38,895 nt of DNA from an uncultured Elusimicrobia bacterium (GTDB lineage Bacteria; Elusimicrobiota; Elusimicrobia; Elusimicrobiales; UBA9959), in NCBI GenBank assembly GCA_903873295.1, contig CAIQNV010000055.1:1-38895 (forward strand). Reading direction: 5' to 3'. Under the pieces are notes generated by a model. It searched no databases. It saw only the letters and a list, made by a program, of their open reading frames with translations, and was not told where the DNA came from. Below are positions 25,952 through 34,432 of the stretch, in pieces. The position numbers and the translations under genes were made by a program. How positions within the stretch are numbered: position 1 is the first letter of the stretch; each line of letters starts with the position of its first letter.

Positions 25952-27078
25952 GACTGGCGATCTTAAACCTGACCGGCGGCGGGGCGAGCGGGGGGCATAA
26001 GAAGTACCTCCTGAACATGCTGCCGCGCCTTGCCGCTTCCTCCGGGATAGAGGCCGTTATTTGCGCCGCGCCGGTGTCGATTACTGCTGGCGACTGGCTG
26101 CCGCAGATTCCCAAGGTCTCCTATGTCCCGTGCGGGCCATTCCGGCCTTTCCGGCATTCCCCCGACGCGGGGCTCTCGGTCACGCTCGAAAATTTCAAGC
26201 CTGACGTGATATTTATCCCTATCGAAAGGTACGTAAACTATAAAGACCTGCCTGTGGTGGTAATGCTGCAGAACATGGCGCCCCTTACGGGGACGAAAAC
26301 GGGCTCCGGGCTGAAGGAGCGGTTTGTTTCCGTGGCGAGGAAGTACGAAACCGAAGTCGCTTTGAAGAATGCCGCCGCCATTATTGTCCCTACGCAATAC
26401 GTGAAAAACTTTATTGCGGAAAGTTCCGCGGCCCCGGCGGACAGGATAGCCGTGATACATTATGGCCGCAACGCGGCCGCGGTTGAGCCCCGCCCTCCGG
26501 CGTATTTCCCTTTCGCAGGTCGCCGTTTTATCTTTACTGCGGGCTCCCTGGAGGCCTACCGGGGGATAGAGGACCTTCTGCGGGCCCTGCCTTTGCTGAA
26601 AGAAAGATTCCCGGGGATAAAACTGGCGGTGGCGGGTGGCGCCAGGCCGGCTACAAGGGGGTACTTTGAAGGGCTTAAGAAATTAGCTTCGGGGCTGGGA
26701 ATCTCGGAGGATATCGCCTGGCTCGGTAATTTGCCCGAACGAGAACTTTCGTGGTGCTATGCGAATTGCTCGGCCTTCGCAATTACGAGCCGGGTTGAAT
26801 CTTTTTGTTTCGTGGCGCTGGAGGCTCTTGCGCATGGCTGCAATCTAGTATCGACGGACAGCACCTGCCTTCCGGAGATATCCGGTGACGCAGCGCTTTA
26901 CTACAAGGCGGGGGATGAAAAGACCCTTTCAGCCGCGCTTTCCGTCATCCTTTCCAGGACCGCGGCGGAACACCGGCTCTTCAGCACAGCGGCGGCTTCC
27001 AGGGCCGCATATTTTTCATGGGATAAAGCCGCGGCCGCCACTATAGAAGTCTTTAAAAAGGCCGTTTCTGAGGCCTGA
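25948..27078 (+). CDS. GT4 family glycosyltransferase
   Basis: 376 residues of GT-B fold. The N-terminal Gly-rich region GGGASGGHKKYLL opens the acceptor domain; the donor domain begins near residue 190 (FIFTAGSLEAYRGIEDLL) and ends with the EX7E-type segment ESFCFVALEALAHGCNLVSTD, then LPEISGDAALYY. These are the usual GT4 marks. It is the last gene of this operon; a 94-base gap with a predicted promoter follows. The donor sugar is unknown. Confidence 0.85.
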   Translation: MRLAILNLTGGGASGGHKKYLLNMLPRLAASSGIEAVICAAPVSITAGDWLPQIPKVSYVPCGPFRPFRHSPDAGLSVTLENFKPDVIFIPIERYVNYKDLPVVVMLQNMAPLTGTKTGSGLKERFVSVARKYETEVALKNAAAIIVPTQYVKNFIAESSAAPADRIAVIHYGRNAAAVEPRPPAYFPFAGRRFIFTAGSLEAYRGIEDLLRALPLLKERFPGIKLAVAGGARPATRGYFEGLKKLASGLGISEDIAWLGNLPERELSWCYANCSAFAITSRVESFCFVALEALAHGCNLVSTDSTCLPEISGDAALYYKAGDEKTLSAALSVILSRTAAEHRLFSTAAASRAAYFSWDKAAAATIEVFKKAVSEA

Positions 27079-27113
27079 CCTGCTTCCGTAAATACCCCCC
27101 CTATATATAAATT

Positions 27114-27122
27114 TGTTATTAT
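27114..27122 (+). promoter_or_regulatory. Predicted extended -10 promoter of the L-QuiNAc/L-FucNAc operon
   Basis: TGTTATTAT lies in an AT-rich patch 50 bases before the reductase start and is the only AT-rich gap on this strand for several kb. It resembles the TGTTATAAT boxes at 34313-34321 and 34367-34375, sharing TTTGTTAT with the latter. No clear -35 is seen. Confidence 0.45.
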
Positions 27123-27172
27123 TTAGTATCGGGGCGGGATTCCCGCCGTAAGCTTCTATTAAAGGGCGAATA

Positions 27173-28072
27173 ATGGCCGGGGCTGCAATACCAAAAATAC
27201 TGATACTGGGCGGAGGCGGAACGCTGGGCCATAAGCTTTGGCAGCATCTGTCTTTGAAATTTACTGACACTTTCGTCTCTATACGTAAAAACCGGAGTTT
27301 CTATGCGAAATGCGGACTGTTTACCGGGCCGAATGTTATTGATGGGCTGGACCTGCGGGACTTCATGCGCCTTAACGAAGTCCTGAATGACATTAAGCCC
27401 TCCGTCATAGTGAACTGCGCCGGTGTTACGCTGCGCAGCAAAGAAGCGCTGGATAAGAACTCGACCATTTCCTTAAACGCCCTTCTGCCGCACCGGCTGG
27501 CTGAATGGTGCTCCCATAGCGGCGCGCGGCTTATCCATTTCAGCACCGTCTGCGTTTTTGACGGGAAGACAGGCGGTTACACCGAGGACAGCTTGCCCGA
27601 CGCCCGGGATCTTTACGGGATGACGAAGGCTTTAGGTGACGTTTCCGCTCCTTTCGCCCTGACGCTCCGCTCCTCGTTCATAGGCCGCGAGATATTCGGC
27701 GGCAATGAACTGCTGGAATGGTTCCTGGCGCAGAAGGGGAAAAAGATAAAAGGCTTTACCAAGGCGCTGTTCACCGGCCTGACCACCAACCGCCTGGCGG
27801 AGCTCGTGGGGGATTTGATAGGAAAGCATCCCGCGCTTAACGGGCTTTATCATGTTTCAAGCGAAACCCTTTCTAAATATGAGCTGCTGAAACTGATGAA
27901 AGAGGCTTACAAGCTGGATGTTGCAATAGAGTCCGACGATAGTTTTGAGTGCCGGCGCGACCTAAAGGGCGCCAGGTTTGAAAAAGCGGCGGGGTTCATC
28001 TGCCCGCCGTGGAAGCAACTGATGGCCGAGATGGCCGCGGACAAAACTTCCTACAGCGACTGGCGCAAGTAA
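27173..28072 (+). CDS. RmlD-like sugar-nucleotide reductase (WbvR-like, no cupin domain)
   Basis: 299 residues, SDR fold. Residues 9-20 ILILGGGGTLGH form the NAD(P) site; the catalytic YxxxK lies in DLYGMTKALGD, and STVCVFDGKTGGYTED is the RmlD-like segment that precedes it. FnlB/CapF-type enzymes in the L-FucNAc route are about 370 residues with a C-terminal cupin epimerase domain; this one stops without it. That matches WbvR, which reduces the 4-keto intermediate to UDP-L-RhaNAc. It heads the operon with FnlA/WbvB and WecB-like genes. Confidence 0.78.
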   Translation: MAGAAIPKILILGGGGTLGHKLWQHLSLKFTDTFVSIRKNRSFYAKCGLFTGPNVIDGLDLRDFMRLNEVLNDIKPSVIVNCAGVTLRSKEALDKNSTISLNALLPHRLAEWCSHSGARLIHFSTVCVFDGKTGGYTEDSLPDARDLYGMTKALGDVSAPFALTLRSSFIGREIFGGNELLEWFLAQKGKKIKGFTKALFTGLTTNRLAELVGDLIGKHPALNGLYHVSSETLSKYELLKLMKEAYKLDVAIESDDSFECRRDLKGARFEKAAGFICPPWKQLMAEMAADKTSYSDWRK

Positions 28073-28086
28073 GGGAATTGATAATT

Positions 28087-29100
28087 ATGCCGAATCTTAA
28101 AAATAAGACCATTCTGATAACCGGCGGGACCGGTTCTTTCGGGCACGAGCTGCTCGATACCATAAGGCTCAAGGATTTTAAAGAGGTCAGGATATTCAGC
28201 CGGGACGAGCTTAAGCAGGAGCACATGCGCATCCAGCTTAATAACCCCAAGGTAAAATTTTACATCGGCGATGTGCGGGACCGGGACAGCGTGGACCAGG
28301 CGATGAAAGGCGTGGATATGGTTTTCCACGCGGCCGCCCTGAAACAGGTCCCTTCCTGCGAATTCTTCCCCATCCAGGCAGTGCTGACTAATATCCTGGG
28401 CAGCCATAACGTGGTCGAGTCCGCCGTACAGCATAAGATCGAGAGCGTGGTCTGCCTGGGCACGGATAAGGCCGTTTACCCGGTGAACGCCATGGGCATG
28501 ACCAAAGCGCTTATGGAGAAGGTCAGCCAGGCCGCCTGCCGCGGCCTGACAGAAAAAGACACCAAGATCTCCTGCGTCAGGTACGGCAACGTGATGTGCT
28601 CGCGCGGCTCCGTCATCCCTTTGTTCATAAAACAGATCAAAGAGAAGAAACCCATAACCGTCACCGACGCCGGGATGACCAGGTTCCTGCTGCCGCTGCC
28701 CGAGGCGATAAAGCTTGTGTTGTTCGCTTTTAAGAACGCGAAGCAGGGAGATATTTTTATTAAAAAAGCCCCGGCCTGTACGGTAGGCGACCTGGCCACG
28801 GCCTTGAAGGAACTCTTCAAGTCCGCCGTCCCGGTCAAAAGCATCGGCATCCGCCACGGCGAGAAGGTCTACGAAACGCTCCTGACTACGGAAGAATTGC
28901 GCCGGGCGGAGGATATGGGGGATTATTTCAGGGTAAGCATGGACGGCCGTGACCTGAATTACAATAAGTACTTTACCGAAGGTGACAAAAAAGAGGCGCG
29001 GCTGTCCGATTATACCTCCCATAGCACCGAGCGCATGAGCGTAAAAGAGATCAAGGAAATGCTTTTAAAACTGCCGGAAGTAGTTTCAGAGCTGAAATAG
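28087..29100 (+). CDS. fnlA: FnlA/WbvB/CapE-like UDP-GlcNAc 4,6-dehydratase/epimerase
   Basis: 337 residues from ATG 28087; an upstream start overlaps the reductase. The NAD(P) motif is GGTGSFG. The catalytic YxxxK is replaced by M136-x-x-x-K140 (MGMTK in DKAVYPVNAMGMTKA), the mark of the CapE/FnlA/WbjB branch rather than the PglF or FlaA1 branch. These enzymes convert UDP-D-GlcNAc to UDP-2-acetamido-2,6-dideoxy-4-keto-L-hexoses by dehydration and epimerisation at C5 and C3. The product goes to the reductase upstream, then to the 2-epimerase downstream. Confidence 0.88.
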   Translation: MPNLKNKTILITGGTGSFGHELLDTIRLKDFKEVRIFSRDELKQEHMRIQLNNPKVKFYIGDVRDRDSVDQAMKGVDMVFHAAALKQVPSCEFFPIQAVLTNILGSHNVVESAVQHKIESVVCLGTDKAVYPVNAMGMTKALMEKVSQAACRGLTEKDTKISCVRYGNVMCSRGSVIPLFIKQIKEKKPITVTDAGMTRFLLPLPEAIKLVLFAFKNAKQGDIFIKKAPACTVGDLATALKELFKSAVPVKSIGIRHGEKVYETLLTTEELRRAEDMGDYFRVSMDGRDLNYNKYFTEGDKKEARLSDYTSHSTERMSVKEIKEMLLKLPEVVSELK

Positions 29101-29110
29101 ACGGGGGGGA

Positions 29111-29233
29111 GGGACAGGCCAGGGGTTGCCCGTTCCGCCGCGCAGGAACCGTTGCGCGGTTCCCCCCAGCCGGGATAATAAGGCTGGGGCCCCCTTCCCC
29201 AAAGCGGCTTCAGGGCAACCCCTGGCCTGTCCC
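29111..29233. repeat. 123-bp palindromic element with 21-bp terminal inverted repeats
   Basis: Bases 29111-29131 and 29213-29233 are perfect inverted copies of 21 bp. Inside are two more perfect stems: CCGCGCA (29138-29144) with TGCGCGG (29153-29159), and CCCCAGCC (29164-29171) with GGCTGGGG (29182-29189). It sits between the dehydratase and the 2-epimerase within one operon. Its left part recurs near 38766. It looks like a small non-autonomous repeat (MITE/REP-like) rather than a terminator, since no T-run follows. Confidence 0.75.
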
Positions 29234-29282
29234 GGAGAATATGGGGATGAGAAAAGAAGATAAAAAAGAGATTGGAGATCTT

Positions 29283-30416
29283 ATGCCTTTAAAAGTAATG
29301 ACTATCGTCGGGACCAGGCCGGAGATAATTAAACTCAGCCGCGTGATGGCGGAGCTGGAGGAGCACGTTACCCACGTTATAGTGCATACCGGCCAGAATT
29401 ACGACTATGAGCTGAACGAGATCTTCTTCAAAGAACTGGGCATACGCAAGCCGGACTACTTTCTGGACTCGGTGGGTAAAACCCTGGCGGCCACTATCGG
29501 AAACATTATAGCCAAGGCCGACGAGGTTATGGAGAAAGAGAAGCCGGACTGTATTCTGCTTTACGGAGATACCAATAGCTGCCTCTCGGTAATGCCGGCC
29601 AAGCGCCGCAAGATACCGGTGTTCCATATGGAGGCCGGCAACCGCTCTTTCGACCAGCGCGTCCCCGAGGAGCTCAATCGCAAAGTCGTCGATCATTTGA
29701 GCGACATTAATATGACGCTGACCGAACACGCGCGCCGCTACCTGATCTCCGAAGGCATCAGGCCCGAGACCGTCATCAAGACCGGCTCCCCCATGAAGGA
29801 GGTCCTGGCGTATTATATGCCGAAGATCCTCAAGTCCGAAGTGCTGAAGAGGCTGAAGCTCAAAGAGAGCGCGTATTTTGTGGTCAGCACGCACCGTGAG
29901 GAGAACATCGACAGTCCTGAAAATTTCAAGAACCTGCTGGGCTCGCTGAACGCGCTGGCCAAGAAGTACGGCATGCCGATAATAGTTTCTACGCACCCCC
30001 GGACCCGCAAGAAACTGGAAGAGCTCGGTTTAAAAGGACTGGATAAGCGCATAAGCTTTCTGAAGCCGCTCGGTTTCTACGACTACGTTAAACTGCAGCT
30101 AAGCGCCTTCTGCGTAGTTTCCGACAGCGGCACTATTACCGAGGAATCCACTATTCTGAACGTCCCGGCCGTAACTATAAGACAGGCCCACGAAAGGCCG
30201 GAGGGGATGGATGAGGGGACGCTGATAATGTGCGGTCTCCAGGCCGAGCGCGTCCTTGAATCAGTGGCCGTGGTCGTAAAGCAGCATTCCGCCGCTAAGC
30301 GCCAGTTCCGCCTGGTGCAGGATTATGACACAGACAACGTTTCTAAAAAGGTCCTGCGCATAATACTCAGCTACACGGACTATATCAACCGCACCGTCTG
30401 GCGTAAGACCGTTTAG
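29283..30416 (+). CDS. WecB-family UDP-N-acetyl sugar 2-epimerase (FnlC/WbvD-like)
   Basis: 377 residues from ATG 29283, with GGAG nine bases before; 29241 is an upstream alternative. The family marks are GTRPEIIKLSRV at the start, HTGQNYDYELNE, GDTNSCL, HMEAGNR, VSTHREEN, VSDSGTITEE and RPEGMDEG. Non-hydrolysing epimerases of this group convert UDP-L-PneNAc to UDP-L-FucNAc (FnlC) or UDP-L-RhaNAc to UDP-L-QuiNAc (WbvD). The cupin-less reductase points to the second product. The 123-bp element lies just upstream of the start. Confidence 0.85.
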   Translation: MPLKVMTIVGTRPEIIKLSRVMAELEEHVTHVIVHTGQNYDYELNEIFFKELGIRKPDYFLDSVGKTLAATIGNIIAKADEVMEKEKPDCILLYGDTNSCLSVMPAKRRKIPVFHMEAGNRSFDQRVPEELNRKVVDHLSDINMTLTEHARRYLISEGIRPETVIKTGSPMKEVLAYYMPKILKSEVLKRLKLKESAYFVVSTHREENIDSPENFKNLLGSLNALAKKYGMPIIVSTHPRTRKKLEELGLKGLDKRISFLKPLGFYDYVKLQLSAFCVVSDSGTITEESTILNVPAVTIRQAHERPEGMDEGTLIMCGLQAERVLESVAVVVKQHSAAKRQFRLVQDYDTDNVSKKVLRIILSYTDYINRTVWRKTV

Positions 30417-30427
30417 GACACTGTGTC

Positions 30428-31639
30428 ATGCCGGGAAAACTGAAGGTTTTAATAATAACCGAGCGGTTTTATCCTGAGGAATTTATAATTAACGACCTGG
30501 CCGCCGGGTGGGCGGCCGGGGAGATGCGGGTGGACGTGCTTACGCAGGCGCCCAGCTATCCTTCCGGGAAGATCTTCCCGGGCTACGCCAACACTTTCCT
30601 TGCGCGGGAAACCTGGAAGAATATTAATATCATCCGGTTCTTTACCGTGACCGGTTATCGGGATTCTCTTTTCTTCAAACTTCTGAACTACCTCAGTTTC
30701 GCCGTGACCGGCTGTCTTGTCGCTTTGTTCAAGGCGCGGGGCTACGACAGGATCTTCGTCTACCAGACCGGTCCGCTTACGCTGGCCCTGCCCGCCGTGC
30801 TGGCTCGCAGGCTGTACGGCACTCCCGTCACTATCTGGACACAGGATCTCTGGCCGGATATGGTCTATGCTTACGGTTTTAAAAAGACGAGGCTGCTGGA
30901 GTGGTTCCTGGGCGGTATCATAAAATTTATCTACCGGGGCTGCGACAATATCCTGGTTTCCTGCGGAGGTTTTTCAAGCCGTATAGCCGAATATATGCCT
31001 GGCAGGGTAATAAAGCATTTTCCGAATTGGCCCACGGTGGTCCCCGACGGAGGGGAGGAGAAAATTAATTTGCCGGAGGGCCTCAATTTTACCTTCGCCG
31101 GGAATATCGGGAAACTGCAGAATTTGGAGAATGTGCTGCGCGGCTTCGGCCTCGCCTCGAAGATCCAGCCCCGGCTGCGGCTGAACATCGTGGGCGACGG
31201 CTCGCACCTGGAAGCGCTGAAGGAGCTGGCGCGGCGGGAGAATATCTCCGGGGTAGTTTTTTTTGGCCGCCGCAAAAGCGCGGAGATGCCCGCTTTCTTC
31301 AGGGCCAGCGACGTTATGGTGATCTCGCTGAACAACGAGCCCGGCCTGAACCTGACGGTGCCCGCCAAGTTCCAGGCCTACCTGGCTTTCCATAAACCTG
31401 TTTTCTGCGTGATGAACGGCGAGGTGCGCGCGCTGGTCGAGAAACACAGGACGGGCCTTTGCGCCGACCCGGACAGTCCTGAGGCGATACGGGACGGCTT
31501 TTTGCGGTTTTACCCAATGAGGGGGAACGGGCTGACCATCTTTGCGGGCAATTCCCGGCGCCTGCTTGAAACCGGGTATGACCGCGAAAAGATAATGGCG
31601 GGGCTGAGGACCATTGTCTCCGGCGGCGGTGGAAAATGA
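30428..31639 (+). CDS. wbuB: WbuB-like GT4 glycosyltransferase
   Basis: 403 residues of GT-B fold. LKVLIITERFYPEEFIINDLA starts the acceptor domain; the donor domain (about residue 218 onward) has FTFAGNIGKLQNLENVL and VVFFGRRKSAEMPAFF, and NLTVPAKFQAYLA is the GT4 helix region. WbuB genes sit after fnlC-type genes in E. coli O26-like clusters and transfer L-FucNAc. The arrangement here is the same, so transfer of L-FucNAc or L-QuiNAc as the second sugar on the lipid is inferred. Confidence 0.82.
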   Translation: MPGKLKVLIITERFYPEEFIINDLAAGWAAGEMRVDVLTQAPSYPSGKIFPGYANTFLARETWKNINIIRFFTVTGYRDSLFFKLLNYLSFAVTGCLVALFKARGYDRIFVYQTGPLTLALPAVLARRLYGTPVTIWTQDLWPDMVYAYGFKKTRLLEWFLGGIIKFIYRGCDNILVSCGGFSSRIAEYMPGRVIKHFPNWPTVVPDGGEEKINLPEGLNFTFAGNIGKLQNLENVLRGFGLASKIQPRLRLNIVGDGSHLEALKELARRENISGVVFFGRRKSAEMPAFFRASDVMVISLNNEPGLNLTVPAKFQAYLAFHKPVFCVMNGEVRALVEKHRTGLCADPDSPEAIRDGFLRFYPMRGNGLTIFAGNSRRLLETGYDREKIMAGLRTIVSGGGGK

Positions 31640-31667
31640 TTTATAATAAGGTTATGGCGGGCAACTA

Positions 31668-33074
31668 ATGCTTTTATTCAGATGGCGCAGGTTTTTCCTT
31701 TTTCTCGGCGACGCGGCGCTGTTCTATCTTGCGCTGGCGCTGGCGCTTATGGCGCGCCGGTTCAGCCTGGTGCCGCTGGATTTCTTTTTACAGCACGTTA
31801 AAGTGTTCTCCGTCTTTCTGCCGGTCTGGACCGGGATCTTTTATGTGGTAGGTTTTTACGACCTGCGGCGCATAAACAAGCTTGTAAATCTAATTAACGC
31901 CAGCCTTATTTCCTTCGTGCTGAACCTGGCCGCGGCCAGCGCGCTGTTCTACGCTTTTTATCTGCAGCTGGGGCTTACCCCTAAAACGCACCTGCTGCTG
32001 ACGATAGTTTTCCTGCATATACTGGCTACGCTGTGGCGCCGCATCTGGACGCGGGCGGTGCTTTCAAAACTGCTTGTGCAGAAGGTCGCCTTCCTTGGAG
32101 GCAACCCGCTGGTGGAGGAGATAAAGAAGGACCTGCGCGGCAGCCCGCACCTGGGCTTTTCAGTAGTGGAACTGCCCGATCCCGGCAAAGGGGAGGCCCG
32201 CGTGGAGGGCTACTGGCGGCCCGACGGCAGGCGCGGCGGTGAGCTGGCGGCGAAGATAGACCTGCTGGTGGTGGACGCTGACGACGCCGAGAAGAACCCG
32301 GCGCTGGAAAGCCTGCTGCTGTCCACGGCCGTGATGGAAGAGATAGCGATAATCACCCACCTGGATTTTTACGAGGACCTTTACGGCAAGATCCCGCCGG
32401 AATACGCCGCGCGCTCGAGCTGGCTGCTCAGCAACGTGCTGCACAAGAGCAATCAGCTTTACGCGGGGCTTAAGCGCCTGCTGGATATTGCCGCGGCCGC
32501 CGCCGGTCTTGTCGTTACGCTGCCGGTTATACTGGCGGTTTATTCCGTGATCAAGCTGGCCGATGGTTTCAGCGCGCCGGCTTTTTTCTTTCAGAAGCGC
32601 GTCGGGCATCTCGGGCGCCGGTTCATTATCTGGAAATTCCGCACCATGGTGGCGGGCGCGGATAAGGCCGGGCCGCTCTTCAAGGCCGGGGCGGAGGATC
32701 CCCGCATTACGAAACTGGGCAGGTTCCTGCGCGGGGCGCGCCTGGACGAGATCCCGCAGTTGTGGAACGTGTTTACCGGCGATATGTCGCTGGTGGGGCC
32801 CAGGCCGGAGTGGACGCGCGAGGTGGAAATACTTGAGCGCAATGTGCCGCATTATCATCTGCGCCACCTGATAAAGCCCGGCGTTACCGGCTGGGCGCAG
32901 ATAAATTTCCACGCCACTTCCAGCGAGGCGGAATCGGTAGAGAAGCTGCACTACGACCTGTACTACGTGAAGAATATGTCGCTGGCGCTCGATCTTGGTA
33001 TTATTTTAAGGACTTTCCGCCGGGTGTTCCAGAAAGACGCCGCAATGGCGAAGAAAGCGTCCCCTTCCGTTTAG
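31668..33074 (+). CDS. Polyprenyl glycosylphosphotransferase (initiating sugar-phosphate transferase)
   Basis: 468 residues. Four or five membrane helices fill the first ~140 residues, followed by a CoA-binding-like Rossmann domain and the catalytic bacterial sugar transferase domain from about residue 272. That domain starts KRLLDIAAAAAGLVVTLPV and has FQKRVG, WKFRTM, LDEIPQLWNVFTGDMSLVGPRPE and GVTGWAQI. It puts a sugar-1-phosphate onto undecaprenyl phosphate, beginning a glycan. The end overlaps the oppositely oriented ligase gene by four bases. Confidence 0.9.
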   Translation: MLLFRWRRFFLFLGDAALFYLALALALMARRFSLVPLDFFLQHVKVFSVFLPVWTGIFYVVGFYDLRRINKLVNLINASLISFVLNLAAASALFYAFYLQLGLTPKTHLLLTIVFLHILATLWRRIWTRAVLSKLLVQKVAFLGGNPLVEEIKKDLRGSPHLGFSVVELPDPGKGEARVEGYWRPDGRRGGELAAKIDLLVVDADDAEKNPALESLLLSTAVMEEIAIITHLDFYEDLYGKIPPEYAARSSWLLSNVLHKSNQLYAGLKRLLDIAAAAAGLVVTLPVILAVYSVIKLADGFSAPAFFFQKRVGHLGRRFIIWKFRTMVAGADKAGPLFKAGAEDPRITKLGRFLRGARLDEIPQLWNVFTGDMSLVGPRPEWTREVEILERNVPHYHLRHLIKPGVTGWAQINFHATSSEAESVEKLHYDLYYVKNMSLALDLGIILRTFRRVFQKDAAMAKKASPSV

Positions 33075-34291
33075 CCCTTCTCTTCTTCGGCCGCGGCCGC
33101 GAAAGCCAGCGCCAGGAAAATGGCGAAGGCCGTGTGCACGTGCTGGAAAGAGATCTCGGTAATATTCACTACATAAAAAGCGGGGAGAGCGCACAGCGCC
33201 CAGAGCGCGTAAGGGCTGTTTGAAGCCTTAAACCGCTTTAAGGCGAACAGGAACATTGAGACGAATAACAGAAGCAGGGCCGCCACGCCTAATATGCCGC
33301 GCTCGGCCGCCTGGTGTACATAGAGATTGTTCAAAGTGCCGTATACCTCTTCTTCCGGGAATGGCTCAGGGTGGTATTTCTTAAAAACCCTTTTGATATT
33401 GTCGGGGCCTACGCCCAGCACGGGGTGGGCCTTGAACATTTTATACCCCACCTTCCATAGTTCTATGCGGACATTGATGCCGATGTTTTGGGGGTTCTCT
33501 GAAAAGTCACCCTGCCTGATAGTCAGCATGGCGGAGAGGCGGTTCTTAAAGACAGGGGCGGCTGTCCCTAAAACGACGGCTGCGGCGAGCATGAGCGCCA
33601 TATAAACTGTCAGCCTTCTCCTGGCCTGCGGCGCGAAAAAAAATATCGCGAGTATGCCGGCTATGGCGCCAAGGTATGCGCCTCTGGTCTGGCTGAATAC
33701 TATAGCCGCGAAGACGGGCGCCGCGGCCAGGGCGTAGAGCAGTCGCTCCCGCTTGAAGCTTTCTTTGGAGGGGAGGAGCAGGCGGCTCAGGATGAGCAGA
33801 AAGGCGATAGTCATCGCCTCGCCGTAGCGCACCGCGTTCATGAAGACGCCGGCGCGCGCGAGGATGCCGTCTCCGGAGAGGACCGGGCGCACCGCCTCGA
33901 AGACGCCGAACAGCGCGGATACCGCCGCCGCCGCCGCGTAAACTGCGGAAAGCCCTGGCAGGTGTTCTTTCTTTACGGCGAGCAGAAGTGTGAAAAGGCA
34001 GACATACTTAAGGAAGTCCGAGTTGAGCTGGCCCAGGCCTTTTAGCGGGTAATACGCCGTGGCCGAGGTTAACAGGCAGACGGCCAGATATAGCATCCAG
34101 GGGGCAAAAAGGGGGTGGCCGGTCAGCGCCGGCCGGAGCCCGGAGAGGGAGCCTTCCCGGTATTTCCAGGCCAGCAGCAGGGCCAGCGTCAGCAGAAGCG
34201 CGGTCTCGACGGCGGTTACCGAGAAGATGACGGAGAAAGCGAAAAGGCCGAGCGTGGCAAGCAGCAGAGCGTTCAAGGAAGGTTTTTTCAT
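33071..34291 (-). CDS. O-antigen ligase/Wzy family membrane protein
   Basis: 406 residues with about twelve helices and a large loop around residues 255-325. FSQTRGAYLGAIAGIL at about 204-219 and the loop motif AHPVLGVGPDNIKRVF plus NLYVHQAAERGILG are the marks of the WaaL/O-antigen ligase family. Members join polymerised glycan to lipid A-core or proteins, or act as polymerases. It is read convergently to the priming transferase and divergently from gap, with its own predicted promoter (34313-34321). Confidence 0.83.
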   Translation of the reverse strand: MKKPSLNALLLATLGLFAFSVIFSVTAVETALLLTLALLLAWKYREGSLSGLRPALTGHPLFAPWMLYLAVCLLTSATAYYPLKGLGQLNSDFLKYVCLFTLLLAVKKEHLPGLSAVYAAAAAVSALFGVFEAVRPVLSGDGILARAGVFMNAVRYGEAMTIAFLLILSRLLLPSKESFKRERLLYALAAAPVFAAIVFSQTRGAYLGAIAGILAIFFFAPQARRRLTVYMALMLAAAVVLGTAAPVFKNRLSAMLTIRQGDFSENPQNIGINVRIELWKVGYKMFKAHPVLGVGPDNIKRVFKKYHPEPFPEEEVYGTLNNLYVHQAAERGILGVAALLLLFVSMFLFALKRFKASNSPYALWALCALPAFYVVNITEISFQHVHTAFAIFLALAFAAAAEEEKG

Positions 34292-34312
34292 ATAAGGGAA
34301 CAGGTTAAAGAT

Positions 34313-34321
34313 ATTATAACA
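34313..34321 (-). promoter_or_regulatory. Predicted extended -10 promoter for the ligase gene
   Basis: On the minus strand the bases read TGTTATAAT, an exact extended -10 box, 22 bases before the ligase start codon. It is a mirror copy of the gap promoter at 34367-34375, 46 bases away, so transcription probably diverges from this gap. No good -35 is visible. Confidence 0.6.
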
Positions 34322-34366
34322 AAAGCGGCCGGAGGGGATGGCCTGACGGGCTTGGGCCTCCGAATT

Positions 34367-34375
34367 TGTTATAAT
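34367..34375 (+). promoter_or_regulatory. Predicted extended -10 promoter for gap
   Basis: TGTTATAAT is an exact extended -10 box followed by the AT-rich TTATAC, 58 bases before gap. No -35 at the standard 17-base spacing is visible. AAGGAG at 34419-34424, eight bases before the ATG, is the gap ribosome site. Confidence 0.65.
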
Positions 34376-34432
34376 TTATACGCGGTGGCTGCATCGATTT
34401 GTTAGTTAATTGACATTCAAGGAGAACCCAAA

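Noticed and set aside
29111-29233. Rho-independent terminator between the dehydratase and the 2-epimerase
   Set aside because: The stems are strong, but no T-run follows on either strand, and a second copy occurs elsewhere, so a dispersed repeat explains it better.
34410-34415. TTGACA as a -35 box for gap
   Set aside because: It is only 17 bases before the start codon with the ribosome site right after, so no -10 can follow. The extended -10 at 34367 is the better promoter.
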